Positions 1 through 6,694 of a stretch of 10,045 nucleotides of DNA are shown here, one piece after another. The DNA lies in assembly GCA_023277325.1 (NCBI GenBank), contig JALRIQ010000302.1:1-10045 (forward strand), in the 5' to 3' direction. Numbering within the stretch: the stretch's first letter is position 1; the number at the start of each line of letters is the position of its first letter. The DNA comes from Bacteroidia bacterium (GTDB lineage Bacteria; Bacteroidota; Bacteroidia; UBA8524). Under the pieces are notes generated by a model. The model was given only the letters and a program-made list of their open reading frames with translations, was not told the DNA's origin and made no database searches. Both the position numbers and the translations under genes were made by a program.

Positions 1-42
1 CTTGCGGATTATCTGATTTCTGAGCTTTTTGAAACGGAATGA
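1..42 (+). CDS. C-terminal tail of an unidentified plus-strand gene (partial)
   Basis: Frame 1 is open from the window edge and reads LADYLISELFETE before TGA at 40-42. The tail looks like an ordinary acidic protein C-terminus, but 13 residues are too few to name a family. Its stop codon overlaps the first bases of the 15-bp repeat array, so the array begins exactly where coding would end, which supports the reading. It could still be chance. Confidence 0.4.
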   Translation, partial: LADYLISELFETE

Positions 43-255
43 GACGAGAGAGGGTGAGACATGAGAGGGTGAGACATGAGAGAGTGAGACGAGAGAGAGT
101 GAGACATGAGAGGGTGAGACATGAGAGAGTGAGACATGAGAGAGTGAGACATGAGAGGGTGAGACGAGAGAGAGTGAGACATGAGAGGGTGAGACAAGAG
201 AGAGTGAGACATGAGAGGGTGAGACATGAGAGGGTGAGACATGAGAGGGTGAGAC
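41..255. repeat. 15-bp polypurine tandem repeat, 14 full units plus GAGAC
   Basis: Fourteen head-to-tail units of GAGAC-nn-GAGAG-n-GT lie at exact 15-bp spacing from 41 to 250, ending with GAGAC at 251-255. The commonest unit is GAGACATGAGAGGGT. Variation is confined to positions 6-7 (AT in ten units, GA in three at 41, 86 and 161, AA once at 191) and position 13 (G in eight, A in six). One strand is almost all purine. Because 15 is a multiple of three, both strands stay open and give low-complexity RHERV/MSHPL-type ORFs, which I regard as artefacts. There are no spacers, so it is not a CRISPR array. It lies between two convergent genes. Confidence 0.97.
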
Positions 256-257
256 GC

Positions 258-285
258 AATGGTCTATGGTCAATGGTCAATGGAC
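258..285. repeat. 7-bp mini tandem array (AATGGTC x4)
   Basis: Four 7-bp units in a row: AATGGTC, TATGGTC, AATGGTC, AATGGAC. The array starts 3 bp after the 15-bp array and ends where the T-run of the following inverted repeat begins. Two of the four units carry one substitution each. No function can be read from it. Confidence 0.85.
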
Positions 286-340
286 TTTTTTTGCCCGATA
301 AAATCTCTATTTCTAATATTTTCGCTATCGGGCAAAAAAA
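286..340. terminator. Perfect 15-bp inverted repeat, possible bidirectional terminator
   Basis: TTTTTTTGCCCGATA at 286-300 is matched exactly by its reverse complement at 326-340, with a 25-nt AT-rich loop. The stem is GC-rich at its centre and bordered by A/T runs, so either strand gives a hairpin trailed by U. The two flanking genes converge here, so a two-way terminator is a natural reading. The long loop makes it weaker than a classical intrinsic terminator; it may instead be a small palindromic repeat element. Confidence 0.6.
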
Positions 341-366
341 AAAACCGAAGCCTAAACTCCGGTTTT
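334..366 (-). terminator. Intrinsic terminator of the Nfu/NifU gene
   Basis: On the minus strand, 22 nt after the gene's stop, bases 366-357 pair with 350-341 (ten positions, one A-C mismatch, AAAACCG/CGGTTTT arms and a 6-nt loop). A run of T follows, read from the A-tract at 334-344. Stem plus U-tract is the classical rho-independent form. Its T-tract is shared with the neighbouring 286-340 inverted repeat. Confidence 0.75.
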
Positions 367-387
367 CTTGAAATACGATTAATGTTC

Positions 388-960
388 TTATTCTGCTTCC
401 GCTTCTACAGCTTCTACTTCAGGAACCATGCGCTTGAGCAAATTCTCAATTCCTGATTTTAAGGTAATGGTTGATGAAGGACATCCGCTGCAGGCGCCTT
501 TCAAAACCACCTTCACAACACCTTCGTCGAAGCTTTTGAAAGAAATTGCTCCACCATCCATTTCTACGGCTGGTTTTACGTGCATGTCCAATAGGTCCTT
601 GATTTTCTGAACCACCTCAGACTCTTCTTCGTCCGACAATTTTTCTTCTCGTGGGTTAAGAATCACTTTTCCTGCTTCGAGGTAATCTTTCATGAAAGCA
701 CGAAGCTCTTGCATGATATCCGACCAATCGAAAGTGGAAAGCTTGGTAACCGTCACGAAATTATTCATGATGAATACAGCATTCACGTATGGCTTTTCAA
801 AAAGCGCTGTGGCCAAAGGTGAACGCAAGGCTGATTCACGCGTTTGAAAATCAGCACTATCGTTTGGAAGGATCATCCGGTTCGCCACAAATTTCATGGT
901 TTCTGGGTTAGGAGTCGCTTCGGCGTATATGTTTACTAGTTCTTGATTTGTCGTTTCCAT
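388..960 (-). CDS. Nfu/NifU-type Fe-S cluster scaffold or carrier protein
   Basis: This 190-residue protein should carry or deliver Fe-S clusters to apoproteins in the cytoplasm. An N-terminal Nfu_N-type domain (about 10-95, with the ATPNPETMKF motif near residue 15) is followed by an acidic linker and a C-terminal NifU domain (about 108-182). The C-terminal domain has the CSGCP motif; Cys157 and Cys160 are the expected cluster ligands of a homodimer. I chose ATG at 958-960, giving METTNQEL. An in-frame extension to 1005 has no recognisable content and would run through the putative promoter TACCTTTG at 987-980. The tail ends in a short EAEAE stretch. The gene is divergent from hscA, with 112 bp between them, which fits a shared role in Fe-S biogenesis. 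It is an Nfu type, not an IscU scaffold. Confidence 0.93.
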   Translation of the reverse strand: METTNQELVNIYAEATPNPETMKFVANRMILPNDSADFQTRESALRSPLATALFEKPYVNAVFIMNNFVTVTKLSTFDWSDIMQELRAFMKDYLEAGKVILNPREEKLSDEEESEVVQKIKDLLDMHVKPAVEMDGGAISFKSFDEGVVKVVLKGACSGCPSSTITLKSGIENLLKRMVPEVEAVEAEAE

Positions 961-979
961 ATTATTTAGAATCGTTCTA

Positions 980-987
980 CAAAGGTA
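980..987 (-). promoter_or_regulatory. Bacteroidota -7 motif of the Nfu/NifU gene
   Basis: The minus strand reads TACCTTTG, an exact match to TAnnTTTG, 19 bp upstream of the chosen ATG. I see no good TTTG at the -33 spacing, so only the -7 element is supported. Confidence 0.5.
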
Positions 988-1020
988 ACAAAATTCCTGC
1001 CGCATTTGCCTCCGCTTTTC

Positions 1021-1049
1021 TTGGCTTCCTATTTATTTCCCTAGTTTTG
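1021..1049 (+). promoter_or_regulatory. Promoter of hscA (-33 TTG, -7 TAGTTTTG)
   Basis: TAGTTTTG at 1042-1049 matches TAnnTTTG exactly. A TTG at 1021-1023 lies 18 nt upstream, near the -33 spacing usual for Bacteroidota primary-sigma promoters. The chosen hscA ATG at 1073 lies 23 nt after the motif, so the leader would be short and has no evident Shine-Dalgarno sequence. Confidence 0.65.
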
Positions 1050-1072
1050 CAGGACGAAAATGCGTGTTGATT

Positions 1073-2938
1073 ATGGCGAAGATTTCCATCAATATTAATT
1101 CTGGAAGTATACAAAAAGAAGACCCCATCGTTGGAATCGATTTGGGAACCACCAATTCCCTGGTGGCTATCATCGATAAAGACTCCAAAAAAGCCAAGGC
1201 CTTAAAGGGAAAGGGACAATCTGTAATCGTTCCTTCGCTTTTGCATTTTGGCACCAATGAAGAAATTATTGTGGGCCAGTCTGCGCGCAGTTTTTTGATG
1301 GATGCCCCAGAAAGAACCGTGTATTCGGTGAAGCGTTTGATGGGGAAATCCTTCGGCGATATCCATGAACACGCTTCCTACTTCAGCTATAAGATCATTG
1401 ATCAAGATGCCGAAGAATTGGTAAAAATCCGCATCGGCAATAAATTCTATTCTCCCATTGAGCTTTCTTCCTTTATTCTGAAAGAGCTGAAATACCGGGC
1501 TGAACAAGAATTAGGCACCGAAGTAAAAAGAGCGGTTATCACGGTACCGGCCTATTTCAACGATGCACAAAGACAAGCTACCCGCGATGCTGGTAAATTG
1601 GCAGGTCTTGAAGTGCTCCGTATTGTTAATGAACCTACCGCTGCGAGCTTGGCTTATGGAATTGGTCTCGACAAAGAAGAACTAAAGCATGTCGCCGTCT
1701 ATGATCTAGGTGGAGGAACTTTCGACGTATCCATCCTTCGCATCACCCAAGGCATCTTTGAAGTGCTTTCTACCCATGGTGACACCTACCTGGGTGGCGA
1801 TGATTTTGATCGTGCAATCTATCAATACTGGTCCGAGAAATACAGCATCCCTGAGCTGGAGGGCGCCGATATTCAGTCGTTGCGTTTAAGTGCCGAAGAA
1901 GCGAAAAAAGCCTTGAGCAGCTCCGAACATTTTACAAAAACACTCCAATTAGGAGGAAAAGATTATTCTCTGGAATTGAGTAAGGATGCCCTTAAAGCAT
2001 GCATCAGCCCGGTTTTGGAGCGTACCAAAGCCGCTTGTCTTTTGGCCCTCAAAGAATCAGGCATTGCCCTGGATGAATTGGATGAGGTTGTGCTGGTGGG
2101 TGGCTCTACCCGCACTCCAGCGGTGAAAGAGGCCGTTCAGTCCTATTTTCCAAATGTCCATATCAATGATAGCCTCAATCCCGATGAAGTTGTGGCTTTG
2201 GGAGCTGCCGTTGAAGCGGATATTCTTGCAGGAAACAGAAAAGACCTCTTGCTTTTGGATGTTACTCCCCTCTCCTTAGGTATTGAAACCTTGGGTGGTT
2301 TGATGGATGTGATTATTCCAAGAAATAGCAAAGTGCCAGCAAAGGTTGGGAAAAGTTATACCACCTCGGTCGACGGCCAGGTAAACCTTAAAGTAAGCGT
2401 ATACCAAGGCGAACGTGAGTTGGTGGCTGAAAATAGAAAATTGGCTGAGTTTATCCTCAAAGGTATTCCTGCCATGCCTGCGGGTTTCCCAAAAATCTTG
2501 GTCAACTTCATCCTTAATGCAGACGGAATCCTCAAGGTAGAAGCCATGGAAGAACGTTCTGGCGTAAAGCAAGATATTGAGGTTAAGCCACAATACGGAC
2601 TCAGTGATGCGGAGGTAGAGGAAATGCTTTTGGCATCCATCACCCATGCCGAAGCCGACGTAAAAACGCGGATGCTTTTGGAGGCGAAAAACGAAGCCAA
2701 CCAACTTATTTACTTGACGGAACGTTTCCTTGAAAAGAATGAAAGCATGCTCACTGATGATGAGCTACAGCAGAGTTCGCTCTTGGTCAATGATTTAAGA
2801 AATTCGTTGGAAAGCAACGATAAAGACATAATATTGGGTCATATAGATGAGTTAAATGAATATACCCGTCCGTTCGCCGAGCGACTGATGGACATAAGCA
2901 TTTCTAAAGCACTCAAAGGAAAAAGCCTTGAAACGTAA
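1073..2938 (+). CDS. hscA: Fe-S cluster assembly chaperone HscA (Hsp70 family)
   Basis: HscA is an ATP-driven cytoplasmic chaperone that helps pass nascent Fe-S clusters from the scaffold to targets. The nucleotide-binding domain (about 17-390) shows the phosphate-1 loop GIDLGTTNS (21-29), VNEPTAASLAYG (185-196), DLGGGTFDVS (211-220) and the adenosine motif LVGGSTRTP (341-349). The linker LLLLDVTPLSLGIE (392-405) leads to the substrate-binding domain and a C-terminal helical lid. It is assigned to HscA rather than DnaK because of SVKRLMGKS (85-93), QGERELV (445-451), GIPAMPAG (464-471) and KPQYGLSDAE (505-514), the 621-residue length, and the absence of a long acidic DnaK tail. The start is ATG 1073; in-frame GTG 1064 and TTG 1067 just upstream are possible but less likely. 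It is divergent from the Nfu gene. No hscB, iscU or ferredoxin gene is adjacent here. Confidence 0.92.
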   Translation: MAKISININSGSIQKEDPIVGIDLGTTNSLVAIIDKDSKKAKALKGKGQSVIVPSLLHFGTNEEIIVGQSARSFLMDAPERTVYSVKRLMGKSFGDIHEHASYFSYKIIDQDAEELVKIRIGNKFYSPIELSSFILKELKYRAEQELGTEVKRAVITVPAYFNDAQRQATRDAGKLAGLEVLRIVNEPTAASLAYGIGLDKEELKHVAVYDLGGGTFDVSILRITQGIFEVLSTHGDTYLGGDDFDRAIYQYWSEKYSIPELEGADIQSLRLSAEEAKKALSSSEHFTKTLQLGGKDYSLELSKDALKACISPVLERTKAACLLALKESGIALDELDEVVLVGGSTRTPAVKEAVQSYFPNVHINDSLNPDEVVALGAAVEADILAGNRKDLLLLDVTPLSLGIETLGGLMDVIIPRNSKVPAKVGKSYTTSVDGQVNLKVSVYQGERELVAENRKLAEFILKGIPAMPAGFPKILVNFILNADGILKVEAMEERSGVKQDIEVKPQYGLSDAEVEEMLLASITHAEADVKTRMLLEAKNEANQLIYLTERFLEKNESMLTDDELQQSSLLVNDLRNSLESNDKDIILGHIDELNEYTRPFAERLMDISISKALKGKSLET

Positions 2939-3629
2939 TTGCGCCTTTCTACTCCTGTTCTTTCTTTTTGTTGGCAGCCTCAGTGCCCAGCAATACAGGA
3001 AAGATGAAAACGATGAAAAACCAGGAAGCATCCCGCAGAAAGTGGGCGTGCGAATTGGCTTAGGTCGTTATTGGTTGAACGCCCCGGAAATGATGAAAAG
3101 CGATGGCCAGGTTGGGGTACAGGGAGCAATCTACTACCGCTTCGGGCTTCATAAACGCTTCGACCTCAATTTAGAACTTGGTGCCTGTTACCGAGGAAGT
3201 AAATTTAGCGGTGCAGATACGGGGAACTTCTATTCCCGACTTGGACTTTTCTATATGGAATTGCCGATTCTTGGCATCATCTCTATGGATGGAAATAAGA
3301 AGCATAATATTTTGGTCGGCCCTACCTTCTCCTATTTGATTAAGCCGAGTCTTTTTATTCGAAAAGACTATTACCCTGCATTTACTAACATGCCCATTAA
3401 AAAATGGGAAATAGCTGCAACCCTGGGCTATATGTATAGCGGAGAATATGTTGGGGTTTATATTGGCTATAAACATGGATTAAATAACCTGGCTAATGGG
3501 TTCGATACATTTGATGTATCCAGGGATTTTGGAAACGAAGCCCCTTCCATGTTTTCCGATATCAATCCAAGCCTTGCGGGAGTCAAGACCTTAATGAACC
3601 GAAGCATCGAATTCAGCCTCTATTTTTAG
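2928..3629 (+). CDS. Outer-membrane beta-barrel protein (PorT/OMP_b-brl_2-like)
   Basis: This 233-residue exported protein probably forms a small outer-membrane barrel; its substrate or partner is unknown. A signal peptide spans residues 1-20 (KR, then a Leu/Phe-rich core, cut after SLSA before QQ). It is followed by a charged linker and alternating strands rich in Gly and aromatic residues, such as VGVRIGLGRYW (39-49), GLFYMELPILGI (106-117) and VGVYIGYKHGL (175-185). The last residues, SIEFSLYF, end in Phe as expected for a BAM-recognised barrel. The start is TTG at 2928: it gives a complete signal peptide, and the next in-frame Met is far downstream. The start lies 11 nt inside hscA, suggesting translational coupling. 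The next gene begins one base after this stop. A functional link to Fe-S assembly is not evident. Confidence 0.8.
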   Translation: MKRNCAFLLLFFLFVGSLSAQQYRKDENDEKPGSIPQKVGVRIGLGRYWLNAPEMMKSDGQVGVQGAIYYRFGLHKRFDLNLELGACYRGSKFSGADTGNFYSRLGLFYMELPILGIISMDGNKKHNILVGPTFSYLIKPSLFIRKDYYPAFTNMPIKKWEIAATLGYMYSGEYVGVYIGYKHGLNNLANGFDTFDVSRDFGNEAPSMFSDINPSLAGVKTLMNRSIEFSLYF

Positions 3630-3630
3630 A

Positions 3631-4208
3631 ATGCGTTTCTACACGGTCATCCTGGCTTTACTTTTTTCTTTACATGGATGGACACAAGGCTATATCGCCA
3701 ATAGCACTTTTACTACTATCAATACCTGCTGCGAATACCGCGTAAGTTGCGCTCCAGTGGGCTGGTGGATCAGCTAGATTCGAATGCAACTTTTCATCAT
3801 GAAGAAAAACCACCTGTTCATAAGCATAATCCGATAGCCCCCGAACTTGGAAAAGCGTACCGAATTCAGAATATTTATTTCGCCTTTGATAGCGCTGTAT
3901 TGCAGTCTAACTCCTTTCCCGCATTGGATAGTTTGTATGAGGTTCTGAATCAATATACCGACTTCCAAGTGGAAATTATCGGGCATACGGATAGTCTTGG
4001 CTCAAGTGCGTACAATAGCAAACTTTCGCAAGACCGAGCTGAAGCGGTACGTCGTTATTTTATAGAAAAGGGCATGAACCCAACTTAATTAACTGCCATT
4101 GGTAAAGGAAGTACGATGCCTCTCCAATCGAATGATTCAGGAGAAGGAAGGCGGATAAATCGGCGGGTAGAGTTTATTCTTCTGGAGAACGAAGACGGTA
4201 AACGCTGA
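3631..4208 (+). pseudogene. Broken OmpA-like outer-membrane/peptidoglycan-binding protein
   Basis: An ATG one base after the previous stop begins MRFYTVILALLFSLHGWTQG, a good signal peptide, but that frame stops at 3775-3777. The OmpA C-terminal domain continues in the frame shifted by -1 (from about 3747): IYFAFDSAVLQSNSFPALD, then GHTDSLGSSAYNSKLSQDRA, matching the family's FDxxxxxL, GHTDxxG and LSxxRAxxV features that bind diaminopimelate in peptidoglycan. The switch must lie between 3705 and 3774, where both frames are open, and corresponds to one missing base. A TAA at 4086-4088 after GMNPT interrupts the domain. The same frame then resumes with LTAIGKGS and RRINRRVEFILLE, the typical OmpA ending, up to TGA 4206-4208. 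Intact length would be about 192 residues. It is either a recently decayed gene or a stretch with sequencing errors. Confidence 0.8.
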
Positions 4209-5652
4209 TACCTTTTTCATAATACACCTGTTCTTTCAAGTAAGGTGCCAGAAGTCCCTTTTCGACATGCTCATCGCTGGTAATTAAATATTCACAGCCT
4301 CCGCGCATGGCATCGTCCATATTGCTTCCATCATTATGCTGCACAAATAACTCTTCGGTGCTTCCATAGGCCCAGCCCTTTTTATGCAGGAAATAGAAGT
4401 TGATGCAACGAGAATCATCAGGGCCAGTGAGTATCAAACTGCTATCCGGAATACAGTTTCTTAAATTATTTCTGGATTCATCGTCCCAGAATGCTGGGTG
4501 GATCATTTTCTCTTCTGCAGCAAAGCGAGAAGGAATCATTCGGAATCCAGTCAGGATAATTTGAATGCCTAAAAAAAAGAATAGCATGGACCATTTCTGC
4601 CGACTTAGCAGACTTATACCTTTGGCTGCCAGCGGAATCAGAACCGTGAGGTAAGGCAGCATATAATATTGGTGGTGTTCAAGCACCCGCAGTTCCAGAA
4701 GATGGTAAATTAAATAGCCTCCTGAAAAAACAAGCAAGGGAATAAACAAACGGTGTGAAAAGCGCTTGGGCATTCGGATAAACAGAAATAACGCAAGAAG
4801 GAGTCCGGCAAAGGCCACAAAACCTAAAATCACTTCTGGGATGTCGGAAATAAAATTTTTCTTGATAACACGTAGTGCCATTTCCAAGGATTCTGCCGGC
4901 TTAAGTTCTAAACCAAAATCGGCCAGTCCACTTTTTTCAATCAAGCCTGCCGAATAGCGGTACCATGCCAGAGGCGGCAATACGGCCAAGACTGCGAAAC
5001 CTGCTAACTGCAATAGAGTCGGAATATTCAGACGTTGGCGATCGCGAAGAAGCATCCCCGCTGGAATAAAACCGATGCCCAGATATTGAAGTTTCACCGC
5101 TCCTCCGAGCATAAAGAACAAGGCAGAAATCCATAAGGAAGATGTTTTGTCTTCTTCCCAATAGCGTTCAAAGTGAATAAGGCCCCAAAGGCAAAAAGCC
5201 AATGCCATGGTATCTGGCAAGGCAATCCATCCATCATAAAAAAGCTCAGGCGAAAAGAGATAAAACACGAATGCTGCCAAGGCGGCCATGTCATTCTTCC
5301 ACCAACGTTTCGCTAAATGCAGCATGGCAAAGGCTCCCATAACAGTTAGCAGCCAGGACAGAATTCGGTGCAGCCAAAATTGATTTCCAAGTACATGGTA
5401 AGCGCTTGCCAGAACCCACTCATAAAGAGGGAAAGGTGCTCCGGTTATACCATCCCCATCGTAGCGTTGATTTACACGGGGAAGAAAGATATTCATGCTT
5501 TCCTCATAAAAATTGTCGGCAACATTGAGTGTGCTTGTTTGGCGCCACACGTGCTGACTATAAGGTGGATAATTTAGAAAAGGCAGGTGCATGGCAAGAG
5601 AAAGTACCAGTGCGATACCCACTCCCCATAATACCTGCCTTTGCATTTTCAT
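4174..5652 (-). CDS. Membrane glycosyltransferase of GT-C fold (family 39/ArnT-like)
   Basis: This 492-residue inner-membrane protein is likely to transfer a sugar from a polyprenyl-phosphate carrier to an envelope or secreted acceptor on the periplasmic side. Roughly ten hydrophobic segments are seen, including residues 7-24, 97-114, 122-136, 148-160, 174-200, 211-230, 273-293, 302-318, 330-348 and 354-370, followed by a soluble C-terminal part of about 120 residues. The first loop has HVWRQTSTLNVADNF (34-48) and a PFPLYEW motif (73-79). In relatives that I recall, the loop reads WRQxDT; here Thr-Ser-Thr replaces the acidic position, so the catalytic acid may lie elsewhere, for example Asp65/Asp67. 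The start is ATG 5650-5652, or 5644-5646 six bases inside. It lies 3 nt after the fabD stop. Donor and acceptor cannot be inferred. Confidence 0.78.
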   Translation of the reverse strand: MKMQRQVLWGVGIALVLSLAMHLPFLNYPPYSQHVWRQTSTLNVADNFYEESMNIFLPRVNQRYDGDGITGAPFPLYEWVLASAYHVLGNQFWLHRILSWLLTVMGAFAMLHLAKRWWKNDMAALAAFVFYLFSPELFYDGWIALPDTMALAFCLWGLIHFERYWEEDKTSSLWISALFFMLGGAVKLQYLGIGFIPAGMLLRDRQRLNIPTLLQLAGFAVLAVLPPLAWYRYSAGLIEKSGLADFGLELKPAESLEMALRVIKKNFISDIPEVILGFVAFAGLLLALFLFIRMPKRFSHRLFIPLLVFSGGYLIYHLLELRVLEHHQYYMLPYLTVLIPLAAKGISLLSRQKWSMLFFFLGIQIILTGFRMIPSRFAAEEKMIHPAFWDDESRNNLRNCIPDSSLILTGPDDSRCINFYFLHKKGWAYGSTEELFVQHNDGSNMDDAMRGGCEYLITSDEHVEKGLLAPYLKEQVYYEKGISVYRLRSPEE

Positions 5653-5655
5653 GGT

Positions 5656-6537
5656 TTAGAGAATTGCGCTTCCAGCTTCTACTTCTGGAGCAATCTTTTT
5701 CACGAGTCCTTGAAGCACTTTGCCTGGACCCACTTCCACAAATTCTGTAGCTCCATCTTTCACCATGGCTTGAACAGATTGTGTCCAGCGTACAGGCGCT
5801 GTTAATTGAGTCACCAAATTTTTCTGAATTTCGGCCGGGTCAGAAACTGCAGAGGCCGTTACGTTCTGGTAAACAGGGCATGATGGCGTATTAAAATGAG
5901 TTGCTTTTATCGCAGCTTCCAATTCCTGACGAGCAGGTTCCATCAAAGGCGAGTGAAATGCTCCACCAACAGGCAATACCAATGCACGACGAGCACCTGC
6001 CTCTTTCATTTTCTCGCAGGCCGCATTTACTGCTTCAATTGAACCTGAAATTACCAATTGGCCCGGACAGTTATAGTTTGCCGCTACAACCACTCCATCG
6101 ATAGAAGCACAAATATCTTCTACGACATTATCATCGAGTGCAAGGATTGCAGCCATAGTTGATGGTTCAGCCTCACATGCTTTTTGCATGGCCAAAGCAC
6201 GTTGGGAAACCAAACGTAGTCCATCTTGGAAAGAAAGGGTATTATTCGCAACAAGGGCAGAAAACTCACCTAAGGAGTGGCCTGCAACCATGTCGGCTTG
6301 AAATTTATCGCCCATCACTTTTGCCATCACTACAGAGTGAAGGAAAATAGCGGGCTGGGTAACTTTTGTTTGTTTGAGTGATTCATCGGTTCCTTCGAAC
6401 ATTTCTTTGCTCAAGGAAAATCCAAGGATATCATCGGCTTCTTGAAATAACTGACGAGCTAAATCATGTTGATCGTAAAGATCCTTGCCCATCCCAACAA
6501 ACTGGGAACCCTGTCCCGGAAATACGTATGCCTTCAT
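5656..6537 (-). CDS. fabD: Malonyl-CoA:acyl carrier protein transacylase FabD
   Basis: FabD moves the malonyl group from CoA to acyl carrier protein, supplying the extender unit for type II fatty acid synthesis in the cytoplasm. The 293-residue protein starts KAYVFPGQGSQ (2-12). It has the nucleophile motif GHSLGE (86-91, Ser88), the substrate-carboxylate arginine in SQRALAMQ (Arg113), the catalytic histidine in GAFHSPLM (His195) and the C-terminal GPGKVLQGLVKK (270-281). Length and motif spacing are those of the family. The start is ATG 6535-6537, placing the FPGQG motif at the usual distance; a TTG nine bases upstream is less likely. The first 74 nt overlap the preceding small gene, and the glycosyltransferase gene starts 3 nt after the stop. 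No acpP, fabF or fabH gene is nearby. Confidence 0.96.
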   Translation of the reverse strand: MKAYVFPGQGSQFVGMGKDLYDQHDLARQLFQEADDILGFSLSKEMFEGTDESLKQTKVTQPAIFLHSVVMAKVMGDKFQADMVAGHSLGEFSALVANNTLSFQDGLRLVSQRALAMQKACEAEPSTMAAILALDDNVVEDICASIDGVVVAANYNCPGQLVISGSIEAVNAACEKMKEAGARRALVLPVGGAFHSPLMEPARQELEAAIKATHFNTPSCPVYQNVTASAVSDPAEIQKNLVTQLTAPVRWTQSVQAMVKDGATEFVEVGPGKVLQGLVKKIAPEVEAGSAIL

Positions 6538-6694
6538 GCTTTTCAATTTTTACGGTTGGTACTTTGGGAGACATGCCTTTTTCCTTTTCCATCTTTCTTT
6601 TGATGATGAGGATTGCCATAAAAACCATGAACACCATGGAAATGATAAAAATTCGCCAGAAGCGTTTAGGGTTTGGTTCGTAAGGGCTAGCCAT
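6464..6694 (-). CDS. Small single-span membrane protein overlapping fabD (hypothetical)
   Basis: A 76-residue ORF starts at ATG 6692-6694, eight bases inside the queD end, and runs 74 nt into fabD. It has a short hydrophilic head (MASPYEPNPKR), one Met/Phe/Ile-rich membrane segment (about residues 12-32) and a basic stretch KRKMEKEKG (32-40). This suggests a bitopic inner-membrane protein with its C-terminus in the cytoplasm. The part before fabD (residues 1-52) reads like coding sequence, and the ATG fits the tight cluster. The last 24 residues are shared with the fabD 5' end in another frame and may be constrained by it. No family is recognised. It fills the only gap in the cluster, which favours a real gene, but it is short enough to be chance. 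Confidence 0.5.
   Translation of the reverse strand: MASPYEPNPKRFWRIFIISMVFMVFMAILIIKRKMEKEKGMSPKVPTVKIEKHEGIRISGTGFPVCWDGQGSLRST

Noticed and set aside
9..371. Long ORFs on both strands across the 15-bp array (RHERV and MSHPL repeats).
   Set aside because: A 15-bp repeat without stops is open in frame on both strands by construction. The proteins are pure low complexity, and the plus ORF runs through the hairpins.
961..1005. Extended N-terminus of the Nfu/NifU protein from 1005.
   Set aside because: The 15 extra residues are unrelated to the Nfu_N domain and would cover the TACCTTTG promoter motif.
1202..2704. Several antisense ORFs within hscA.
   Set aside because: They are shadows of a strongly conserved coding frame and show no recognisable domain or promoter.
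1073..2938. DnaK instead of HscA.
   Set aside because: SVKRLMGKS, GIPAMPAG and KPQYGLSDAE follow HscA, and the long acidic DnaK tail is missing.
3705..3777. Programmed -1 frameshift in the OmpA-like gene.
   Set aside because: I see no X-XXY-YYZ slippery heptamer in the correct frame, and a second lesion (TAA 4086) points to decay or sequence error.
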